Source: an uncultured Porphyromonadaceae bacterium (GTDB lineage Bacteria; Bacteroidota; Bacteroidia; Bacteroidales; Muribaculaceae). Taken from it: a stretch of 13,798 nucleotides of DNA. The notes under the pieces were generated by a model. The model had not been told where the DNA came from and searched no databases. It was given only the letters and a program-made list of their open reading frames with translations. Positions 1 to 5,979 of this stretch are shown here, piece after piece. Location: positions 1 to 13,798 of the forward strand of contig URMA01000080.1 in the NCBI GenBank assembly GCA_900548875.1. The letters run 5' to 3'. A program made the position numbers and the translations under genes. Each line of letters starts with the position of its first letter. Position 1 is the stretch's first letter.

Positions 1-8
1 TCTTATAA

Positions 9-16
9 TAAATTTG
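9..16 (+). promoter_or_regulatory. Putative -7 promoter element of the membrane regulator gene
   Basis: The octamer TAAATTTG matches the Bacteroidota sigma-ABfr -7 consensus TAnnTTTG at every fixed position. It ends 20 bases before the ATG at 37, which implies a very short leader. The matching -33 element would lie outside the window. The same octamer occurs before the 5'-nucleotidase gene at 4436-4443. Confidence 0.5.
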
Positions 17-36
17 TTGTCAATTACGATAATGCT

Positions 37-801
37 ATGAAACCGATAACCGCTATTTCGATATTTTTCTGTCTGATGTTGCCGTCGCTTTTTCTCAGTT
101 ATGGCAATTATTCTGTGACAAGGGAGCGTATCATCGACGATGTGAATCAGGCTCTTGCCAAAACCATCATGATGGAAAATCGCAGGAGTGTGACAGAAGA
201 CACTTTGCGGATATTCCGCTCGAATTTAAAAATGGAGGAGCTGAAGGCTGTTTCCTATCTGTCGTTGTGTACGGCAGAACCGAGCAAAACGGATTTATGC
301 AGCGATACAATGTGTTATAATGTCGGGAATGAAAGAATGCATATCCGGGCCTATCCGAATTGCTCGCGTGCGGCTGTTTTTGAAATGTCGGAACAGACTG
401 TGCCGATGGTCTTGTTTGTTGCGAGTCTGTTGTGGGGTGTGTTTTCCTTGTTTTATTTGTACAGAAAGAATTCAGCATCGGAAATGCCGGAAAGTCGGTT
501 GATTGAGTTTGGAACACTTTTGTTTTGCAGTAATACCGGAGTCTTTTATAACGAACATAAAGAGGTTATTTATTTTACACCGATGCAGCAGCAACTGATG
601 ACGCTGCTGATTTCAGACAAACAACATCGGGTTTCGGTTGACAATATTTGCAGCAAGTTGTGGCCGGGTAAAGACAATGCAAAAGAAACGCTCTACACAT
701 TGGTCCGTCGGTTGAAAACCATTGTGGAAAAGGAGAGCAATGTCCGAATTGTGGCAGAGAAAGGCCATTTTTATTCTCTTTGTGTTGAAAATACTGATTG
801 A
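37..801 (+). CDS. Membrane-spanning one-component regulator with C-terminal OmpR/PhoB-type winged helix
   Basis: This 254-residue protein is probably an inner-membrane transcription regulator that reads an envelope signal directly. Residues 5-22 are a hydrophobic N-terminal segment. Residues 23-120 look periplasmic and contain four cysteines (78, 88, 93, 109). Residues 121-141 form a second membrane helix followed by a basic YRK stop. Residues about 155-250 resemble the OmpR/PhoB DNA-binding domain: a strand-rich entry, TPMQQQLMTLLI (compare the usual LTPxEFxLLxLL), LWPGKDNAKETLYTLVRRLK as the recognition region, and a terminal wing (KGHFYSL). There is no receiver domain, so it is not a response regulator. 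The order is the reverse of ToxR, whose winged helix is N-terminal. Its stop codon lies inside the first of five 11-bp repeats before the barrel gene, which suggests it regulates that gene. Domain class is fairly sure; signal and target are inferred. Confidence 0.8.
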   Translation: MKPITAISIFFCLMLPSLFLSYGNYSVTRERIIDDVNQALAKTIMMENRRSVTEDTLRIFRSNLKMEELKAVSYLSLCTAEPSKTDLCSDTMCYNVGNERMHIRAYPNCSRAAVFEMSEQTVPMVLFVASLLWGVFSLFYLYRKNSASEMPESRLIEFGTLLFCSNTGVFYNEHKEVIYFTPMQQQLMTLLISDKQHRVSVDNICSKLWPGKDNAKETLYTLVRRLKTIVEKESNVRIVAEKGHFYSLCVENTD

Positions 802-853
802 CAGTAATTTGTCAGATACTTGTCAGTAATTGGTCGGTATAATGTCAGTTGTT
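799..853 (+). promoter_or_regulatory. Five 11-bp phased direct repeats, putative winged-helix operator
   Basis: Five adjacent 11-bp units start at 799, 810, 821, 832 and 843: TGACAGTAATT, TGTCAGATACT, TGTCAGTAATT, GGTCGGTATAA and TGTCAGTTGTT. Against TGTCAGTAATT they match 10, 8, 11, 6 and 9 of 11 positions. The pattern does not continue on either side. PhoB-type winged helices bind direct repeats of TGTCA type, one monomer per 11 bp on one face of the helix, so the layout fits the regulator encoded just upstream. The array overlaps that gene's stop codon and ends 3 bases before the putative -33 TTG of the barrel gene, a classical activator position. Binding by this protein is inferred. Confidence 0.7.
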
Positions 854-856
854 TTA

Positions 857-889
857 TTGTAGTGATTTTTCTGCGAGAACGTACTTTTG
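857..889 (+). promoter_or_regulatory. Putative promoter of the outer-membrane barrel gene (-33 TTG, -7 TACTTTTG)
   Basis: TACTTTTG at 882-889 fits TAnnTTTG exactly. A TTG at 857-859 lies 22 bases upstream, slightly wider than the usual spacing, which would suit an activator-dependent promoter. The element contains the TTG at 887 that could otherwise be read as a start codon, and so supports the ATG at 920 as the true start. Confidence 0.5.
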
Positions 890-919
890 CCGGAAAAGAA
901 AGCTATAAAAACAACTGTT

Positions 920-3229
920 ATGAAAGATGCAAAACGCTATTGCCTGATTCTGTTATTTCTGTTTTTTTCTCTGTCGCTTGAAGCGCAGAATTTTGTAAAA
1001 GGGACGGTCAAGGATGCGGATAACGCTCCCATTGCGGGAGCTTCCGTTGTTTTGTATCCGCAGGACAGACCGGAAAATGCCGAAGGATGTATTTCGGATA
1101 CCGAAGGTCTGTTTCTGATGAAGAATATTTCTCAAGGAGAATATCGGCTGGAGATATCCTGTGTCGGATATTTGTCGTTTTCCTGTATGCTTTTCGTTGA
1201 CAAGCCGGTAGATATAGGGGATGTAGTGCTGAAGATTGAGTCGCAGTCACTCGGAGAAGTGGTTGTTACCGCCCAACCGGAAACACGACTTGTCGGCTCG
1301 TCGCTTGTCTCTCAAATTTCCGGGTCAAGTTTGCAGAATGTCGGGAACGCGCTGGATGTGTTGCGGCAGCTTCCCATGATTACGGTGTCAAACTCGGAGG
1401 TCGATGTAACAGGGAAAGGCACTCCGATTATTTTTATTAACGGCCGTCCGCTACGCGACAATACCGAGTTGCAGTCGTTGCAATCCGCCGATATTAAAAC
1501 TGTCGAACTGGTGCTTGCTCCCGGAGCGCAATACGAAAGCACCGCAAATGCTGTAATAAAGATAACAACACGCAAAAACTTTTTTAAAGGTATCAGCGCG
1601 AGTAACGAAGCGGAGGTGCGTGTGCGGCGGAAATGTTCAGTTTCCGATTTGCTTGATGTGAGTTATTACGGGGACAAATGGGAAATTTTCGGTACAGGAA
1701 ATTTTATGCATAATAACTGTCTGATAACCGGCTCGACTGAAAAACGGCTGATTTATAAAGGTGAACCGACAATTGTAGGTTCTACACTGAACAATACATA
1801 TCCTGAAAATCAGGCTTTCGGCAAAATCGGGTTTAATTTCTCGGAAGGCAGCCAGTCGTTGGGTGCATACTATCGCTTTTCACATGCTGACAGTGATTTT
1901 CTGAACTGCGGGTCGGAATGGCTCAATCAGGAGAAGCCGGTGCTACGCAATATTGCGACAGACGGCAAGGAACGGAATCATCTTGTTTCGCTGTATTATG
2001 ATAATACTTTCTCCGAAAAATATCATTTGCACTTCGACGGGAATTTCAGAGGTGACAGTAGTAATAAGAGCAGTGAAACATCTTATCCGGCGGTGGAACG
2101 TGTCCCTGTCAATTCAACACAAGAGCAGACCTCTGAATTATGGGCCGGAAAGTTGTATCTGGAATTTCCTTTGGCGGAAGGTATGTTCTCGGTGGGGACG
2201 CAGGATTCCTATACCCACACAATGCTTGACTATAAAATGTTGAATTCAGAAGTAGGTACGTATATCCCTTCATCGCTCACCGATGCCCGGCAGACATCGC
2301 TTTCCGCATTTGCTACCTGGGCACGGCAGTTTGGCGCGTTCAGTCTGAGTGCCGGTTTGCGATATGAATTTGTCGACTATCTGTTTACGGTAAACGGGAA
2401 AAAGGACAGCGATGTGAGCCGGAGGGACAATCTGCTGACTCCTGATATCGCATTGGGTTATTCCTTTGGCAAATCGTCAATGCTCAGTTTGAGTTACCGG
2501 ATGATAACAATGAAACCTTCCTATTCCCAACTTACCGGAGGACTCGTTTATGCCGGCGAGCACGAAATTGAAGGCGGTAATCCGATGTTGCGGGATGAGA
2601 AGCGGCACGATGTCCAGCTTTTCGGACAGTGGAATGATTTTCTGTTTCAAGTGGACTGTATCCGCAGTCTGGACTCCTATGCTTTTGTCAAGCAACTTTA
2701 TCCTGCTAATTCTTTGCAGTTGCTGATGAGTCCGATGAATGTCGACGTTACCGAACTGAGTGCGTTCTTAGTGTGGAGCCGTGCCATTGGAGCATGGATG
2801 CCCAATGCCACATTAGGCGTTGTCAAGCCGTGGATGAAATTGGGAAGCGACCGTTACGACCAGCCGCAGTTTATTTATTCCTTCCAGAACACTGTTTCGT
2901 TGCCTTGGGAACTTACGCTTATGGCAAATGTGCGGGGGCAGAGTAGCGGTGATGTCCGTACGAATCATTTTGCGGCTTCCTGGTTTGTTATGGATGTCAG
3001 TGTGCGGAAAACGTTCCTGAACAAGTCGCTGGCAGTGAAAATTACCGCCACTGATATTTTCAATACGCGAAACAACGACTGGAGCATGAATACCTGTGGA
3101 GTCTACATGTATAAGCATCAGCGGTACGACAGCCGCGGTATCAGCATCAGTGTGCAGTATAAGTTCCGACCGAAAAAGAGCCGGTATAAGGGCCAGTCGG
3201 CTGCGGAGGCAGAGATGAACCGTCTGTAA
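920..3229 (+). CDS. TonB-receptor-like outer-membrane beta-barrel protein with carboxypeptidase-regulatory domain
   Basis: This 769-residue protein is predicted to sit in the outer membrane. From the ATG at 920 it has a signal peptide (about 1-23, ending LEAQ), a carboxypeptidase-regulatory-like beta-sandwich (about 24-106, beginning NFVKGTVKDADNAPIAGASV), a short LGEVVVTAQ segment, and a receptor plug-like domain (about 130-218, with FINGRPL and the SADIKTVELVLAPGAQYESTANAVIKI block). The rest is a beta-barrel ending in GISISVQYKF. This order matches the Bacteroidota outer-membrane beta-barrel family related to TonB-dependent receptors. No SusD partner or substrate enzyme lies nearby, so it is probably not a standard polysaccharide-utilisation SusC; the cargo is unknown. 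An in-frame TTG at 887 would add 11 residues, but it falls within the putative -7 box and would spoil the signal peptide. Control by the upstream regulator through the 799-853 repeats is inferred. Confidence 0.85.
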   Translation: MKDAKRYCLILLFLFFSLSLEAQNFVKGTVKDADNAPIAGASVVLYPQDRPENAEGCISDTEGLFLMKNISQGEYRLEISCVGYLSFSCMLFVDKPVDIGDVVLKIESQSLGEVVVTAQPETRLVGSSLVSQISGSSLQNVGNALDVLRQLPMITVSNSEVDVTGKGTPIIFINGRPLRDNTELQSLQSADIKTVELVLAPGAQYESTANAVIKITTRKNFFKGISASNEAEVRVRRKCSVSDLLDVSYYGDKWEIFGTGNFMHNNCLITGSTEKRLIYKGEPTIVGSTLNNTYPENQAFGKIGFNFSEGSQSLGAYYRFSHADSDFLNCGSEWLNQEKPVLRNIATDGKERNHLVSLYYDNTFSEKYHLHFDGNFRGDSSNKSSETSYPAVERVPVNSTQEQTSELWAGKLYLEFPLAEGMFSVGTQDSYTHTMLDYKMLNSEVGTYIPSSLTDARQTSLSAFATWARQFGAFSLSAGLRYEFVDYLFTVNGKKDSDVSRRDNLLTPDIALGYSFGKSSMLSLSYRMITMKPSYSQLTGGLVYAGEHEIEGGNPMLRDEKRHDVQLFGQWNDFLFQVDCIRSLDSYAFVKQLYPANSLQLLMSPMNVDVTELSAFLVWSRAIGAWMPNATLGVVKPWMKLGSDRYDQPQFIYSFQNTVSLPWELTLMANVRGQSSGDVRTNHFAASWFVMDVSVRKTFLNKSLAVKITATDIFNTRNNDWSMNTCGVYMYKHQRYDSRGISISVQYKFRPKKSRYKGQSAAEAEMNRL

Positions 3230-3231
3230 GC

Positions 3232-3268
3232 AAAAAAGGCAGTCTCTCCGGGGTGGGAGATTCTGCCT
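3232..3268 (-). terminator. Intrinsic terminator between convergent genes, strongest on the minus strand
   Basis: AGGCAG at 3237-3242 pairs with CTGCCT at 3263-3268, and TCTCC at 3245-3249 pairs with GGAGA at 3256-3260, separated by a 2x2 internal loop. Read on the minus strand the stem is followed by six T (complement of 3232-3237), making it a terminator for the ArsC-like gene. On the plus strand it lies 7 bases after the barrel gene stop and is followed only by CTTTC, so termination there is likely weaker. Confidence 0.7.
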
Positions 3269-3323
3269 CTTTCATGAACAAAAAAATTATGTGTATAATT
3301 TAACCCCAATCGGTCAATGGATT

Positions 3324-3692
3324 TTAGACGGATTTGGGTTTAAAAAATTCCTGCCATTGTTCTTCCTTGAATCCCGCAATGACTTTGTCGCCGTCGACAA
3401 GGATAGGGCGTTTGACGAGCATGCCGTCGGAGGCGAGCAGGTTGATGAGCGTCTGCTCGTCGGCCGTCTTTACCACGTCCTTCAGGTTTTGTTCCTTGTA
3501 TTTCTTTCCGCTGGTGTTGAAGAATTTGGCAGCAGGGATTCCGCTTGCCTTAATCCATTTTGCCAGTTCGTCGGCTTTGGGATTGTTGTCTACTATGTGG
3601 CGATCTTCAACTTCGATGCCGTTGTCCTTCAACCATTTTGCCGCTTTACGGCACGTCCCGCATTTGGGATATTCGATAAACAGAGGTTTCAT
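3324..3692 (-). CDS. ArsC/Spx/MgsR-family thioredoxin-fold protein
   Basis: This 122-residue protein has the compact ArsC-like fold. It opens MKPLFIEYPKCGTCRKA, placing a CxxC pair at Cys11 and Cys14, followed by a helix (AAKWLKDNGI), the IVDNNPKADEL strand-helix, FFNTSGKKYKE, and the conserved KRPILVDGDKVIAGF near residues 94-108 with the expected cis-proline (Pro96). Length and order match the ArsC/YffB/Spx group, which is often annotated as arsenate reductase. No arsenic-resistance genes lie nearby, so a thiol redox role or, as with Spx, an RNA-polymerase contact is just as possible. It is transcribed toward the shared terminator at 3232-3268. I found no TAnnTTTG box directly upstream, so its promoter is unclear. 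Confidence 0.88.
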   Translation of the reverse strand: MKPLFIEYPKCGTCRKAAKWLKDNGIEVEDRHIVDNNPKADELAKWIKASGIPAAKFFNTSGKKYKEQNLKDVVKTADEQTLINLLASDGMLVKRPILVDGDKVIAGFKEEQWQEFFKPKSV

Positions 3693-3753
3693 GATTCTTA
3701 TAGCTTTTTTCTAACAAACCGCTGAAGCGGGCAGATTGTTCATTCACAACCGT

Positions 3754-3790
3754 ATAAAAACAAAAAACGTGTCAGACTGGCTGACACGTT
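3754..3790 (-). terminator. Intrinsic terminator of rplS
   Basis: AACGTGTCAG at 3766-3775 and CTGACACGTT at 3781-3790 form a perfect 10-bp stem with a 5-base loop. Read on the minus strand it is followed by a T-rich tract (complement of 3754-3765, interrupted by one G). It lies 37 bases downstream of the rplS stop, so L19 appears to be transcribed alone. Confidence 0.9.
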
Positions 3791-3827
3791 CCTTGTTTAT
3801 TTCATTCGGAAATATTCGATGATTGAA

Positions 3828-4187
3828 TTATTTCGCAGTGTTTACGCGGCGTTCTTTAATACGAGCCTTTTTACCTGTGAGTTTACGCAAGTAGTAAAGT
3901 TTAGCACGACGTACTTTACCGAATTTGTTGACAGTGATGCTGTCGATAAACGGTGATTCAATCGGGAAAATACGTTCTACACCTACGTTGTCGCTGATTT
4001 TACGAACAGTGAAGCGTTTTTTAGTTCCTTCTCCAGAAATGCGGATAACTACGCCGCGGTATTGCTGGATACGTTCCTTGTTACCTTCTTTAATGCGATA
4101 TGCCACTGTGATAGTGTCGCCCGGTCCGAACTCCGGATGTTGCTTGCCTGTAGCAAATGCCTCTTCGGCAACTTTAATCAAATCCAT
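3828..4187 (-). CDS. rplS: 50S ribosomal protein L19
   Basis: This 119-residue protein matches L19 along its full length. It begins MDLIKVAEEAFATGKQHPEF, followed by GDTITVAYRIKEGNKERIQQYRG, the RISGEGTKKRFTVRKIS segment, GVERIFPIESPFIDSITV, and the basic end KFGKVRRAKLYYLRKLTGKKARIKER. L19 is a large-subunit protein at the 30S-50S interface. In many bacteria rplS follows rpsP, rimM and trmD; here it stands alone, with its own promoter-like sequence and terminator. The start is the only sensible one, at the conserved N-terminus. Confidence 0.98.
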   Translation of the reverse strand: MDLIKVAEEAFATGKQHPEFGPGDTITVAYRIKEGNKERIQQYRGVVIRISGEGTKKRFTVRKISDNVGVERIFPIESPFIDSITVNKFGKVRRAKLYYLRKLTGKKARIKERRVNTAK

Positions 4188-4266
4188 TTTAGTATAAATT
4201 AAAACGTTAATAATTGTCGCAATATAAACAAGCTACACGTCTTGTCAGAGATTACGAAAAGCGGTG

Positions 4267-4297
4267 CAAAGTAACTCATTTTTTTTGAGTTATGCAA
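4267..4297 (-). promoter_or_regulatory. Putative rplS promoter
   Basis: On the minus strand TTG (4295-4297) and TTACTTTG (4267-4274) are separated by 20 bases, close to the Bacteroidota -33/-7 spacing. The -7 box differs from TAnnTTTG at one fixed position. This would give a leader of roughly 70 bases before the rplS ATG. Confidence 0.45.
4272..4292. repeat. 7-bp inverted repeat overlapping the putative rplS -7 box
   Basis: TAACTCA (4272-4278) and TGAGTTA (4286-4292) are perfect inverted copies separated by seven T. One arm overlaps the putative -7 element of rplS and the other lies within its spacer. It could be a repressor site. It is also just long enough to be chance in AT-rich DNA. Confidence 0.4.
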
Positions 4298-4435
4298 TAG
4301 CATGGAAAAAGATTTTTTTGATAAAGTTGCAGCGTGGCAATATTATGGAACATATTTGTGGCAGTGCGGGATATGAAAATGTGTTATTGTAACAAAATAA
4401 GTGTGATTATCGTACTTTTTTCAGTAATAAAACCG

Positions 4436-4443
4436 TAAATTTG
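4436..4443 (+). promoter_or_regulatory. Putative -7 element of the 5'-nucleotidase operon
   Basis: TAAATTTG matches TAnnTTTG exactly and lies 18 bases before the ATG at 4462. No clear -33 TTG is seen at the right distance. The element contains the TTG at 4441, arguing that this TTG is not a start codon. Confidence 0.5.
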
Positions 4444-4461
4444 AAGAAAAACAATAGACTC

Positions 4462-5973
4462 ATGATGAAAGCGAAAATTCTACTGACGAGTGCCGCCATG
4501 GCTGTTTTGTCGTTTGCTCCGGCCACTGCCGACGAGCTGGTGATCATGCATACGAATGACGTACACGGATATATCGAACCGGAGAAACCTGCCGATATGG
4601 GCGGAGTTTTGCGTCGGAAAGCACTGGTCGACAGTATTCGGGGAGCGGAAAAGCATACGTTGCTGATTGATGCGGGCGACGATGTGCAGGGATTTATGTA
4701 TTTTACCCTTTATGGCGGAAAAGTGGAATATACGTTGATGGACAAGCTGGGATACGACATTGTGGTGCCCGGCAATCATGAGTTTGACAACGGAATGGAG
4801 GCACTGAAGGCCAACTACAGCCTGCTGAATGCCGACCGCCTCAGTGCCAACTATGACTTTACCGGAACAGTGCTGGAAGGTGTGTTCCAGCCGTACACGA
4901 TAAAAACATTCGACGGCAAGCGCATCGCCTTTATCGGCGTAGGCTGTCAGCCGAAAGGTATGATTTCGGATTCCAATATCCGTGGTGTCAGATACAGCGA
5001 TGCGATGGCGGTGGCCGACAGTGTCGCCGGAGCATTGAAGTCGGGAAAGAAGGCCGACTATGCGGTAGTGGTTTCCCATATCGGATACAGTGAAACGCCG
5101 GGACTTCCGAGCGACAGCGTGCTGGCGGCAACGAGCCGGAATGTGGATGTGATTATCGGCGGGCACTCCCATACCGTGATTAATCCGAAAAATCCCAATC
5201 CGCCGTGCCATATCAAGAATGCCGACGGAAAGACCGTGCTGGTGGCCCAGACAGGATGCTGGGGATACTATTTGGGCAAGGTGACCATTGACCTTGACAA
5301 CCTTTCGGCTACTCCCGGTTACGAACTGTTGCCGGTAGACAGCCGCTACGACAACCGAATCGATGCCTCACTCGACGAATGGCTGAAGCCTTACCGTGCA
5401 GGTGTCGACGAACGCATGAACAAAGCCATCGGTACTTGCGACGCTGACATGACCGGTGATTCCCAGATGAACTGGGTGGCCGACCTTGTGTACGACATCG
5501 GCAGCGAAATGACCGACCGGAAGGTGGATATGGCTGTTATCAACAAGGGCGGTATCCGGCGTCCGATGATGCGCGGCGGTGTATCGCAGGGACTGATCGA
5601 AACGATGCTGCCTTTCTCGAACCGCGTTGTTTTGCTGGAAATCGACGGCAAATCGCTTCAGGAAGGATTCGACGTAATGGCGTCGCGTGGCGGTGACGGT
5701 ATCAGCATGCAGGCATCGGCTGGCATGAAGGAAGGAAAAGCCGTAGACGTGATGATTGGCGGCGAACCGCTTGACCCCGACAAAACCTATCTGATTGCCA
5801 CGATAGACTATCTTGCCGGAGGCGGCGACTATATGGAATCGTTTACACGCGCTAAGCTCGTCGATGCGAGTGTCCGCGTGCTGAAGGAAGATGCCGTGAA
5901 CTACGTAAAGGCGATGGCAGCAAAGGGAAACTCCATCCGGCCCGACATGACCCATAGAATGTATAACAAATAA
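4462..5973 (+). CDS. Secreted UshA-type 5'-nucleotidase / metallophosphoesterase
   Basis: This 503-residue exported enzyme probably removes phosphate from nucleotides in the periplasm. A signal peptide (about 1-23, ending APATA) is followed by a metallophosphatase domain with the usual metal-binding blocks: HTNDVHG (Asp33, His35), DAGDDVQG (Asp73), GNHEFD (Asn105, His106), SHIGYSE (His206) and GGHSHT (His235, His237). A 5'-nucleotidase C-terminal domain starts near residue 315, with NWVADLVYD, NKGGIRR, LPFSNRVVLLEIDGKSL and the nucleotide-binding-type YLAGGGDYMESF (about 450-461). All key ligands seem intact and the length is normal for the family. An in-frame TTG at 4441 would add seven residues but lies in the promoter box; ATG 4465 is an equally possible start. 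The next gene begins six bases after the stop, so the two are an operon. Exact substrate is not determinable; a UDP-sugar or 2',3'-cyclic nucleotide activity is possible. Confidence 0.92.
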   Translation: MMKAKILLTSAAMAVLSFAPATADELVIMHTNDVHGYIEPEKPADMGGVLRRKALVDSIRGAEKHTLLIDAGDDVQGFMYFTLYGGKVEYTLMDKLGYDIVVPGNHEFDNGMEALKANYSLLNADRLSANYDFTGTVLEGVFQPYTIKTFDGKRIAFIGVGCQPKGMISDSNIRGVRYSDAMAVADSVAGALKSGKKADYAVVVSHIGYSETPGLPSDSVLAATSRNVDVIIGGHSHTVINPKNPNPPCHIKNADGKTVLVAQTGCWGYYLGKVTIDLDNLSATPGYELLPVDSRYDNRIDASLDEWLKPYRAGVDERMNKAIGTCDADMTGDSQMNWVADLVYDIGSEMTDRKVDMAVINKGGIRRPMMRGGVSQGLIETMLPFSNRVVLLEIDGKSLQEGFDVMASRGGDGISMQASAGMKEGKAVDVMIGGEPLDPDKTYLIATIDYLAGGGDYMESFTRAKLVDASVRVLKEDAVNYVKAMAAKGNSIRPDMTHRMYNK

Positions 5974-5979
5974 ACCATA

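Noticed and set aside
18..28. TGTCAATTACG before the regulator gene as an autoregulatory operator
   Set aside because: Only one unit is present and neither neighbouring 11-bp block resembles the repeat; a five-base match is expected by chance.
887..919. TTG start giving an 11-residue N-terminal extension of the barrel protein
   Set aside because: The TTG lies in a perfect -7 promoter octamer, and the ATG at 920 begins directly with a standard signal peptide.
887..3229. Polysaccharide-utilisation locus reading of the regulator/barrel pair
   Set aside because: There is no SusD, no glycan-degrading enzyme and no hybrid two-component or ECF sigma regulator beside it.
3291..3725. Long plus-strand open frames opposite the ArsC-like gene
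   Set aside because: They are antisense to a clear conserved gene, and their translations show no family features.
3770..3775. TGTCAG near rplS as another operator copy
   Set aside because: It is part of the perfect 10-bp stem of the rplS terminator and has no phased neighbour.
4441..4461. TTG start giving a 7-residue extension of the 5'-nucleotidase
   Set aside because: It also lies in a TAnnTTTG box (4436-4443), and ATG codons at 4462/4465 give a better signal peptide.
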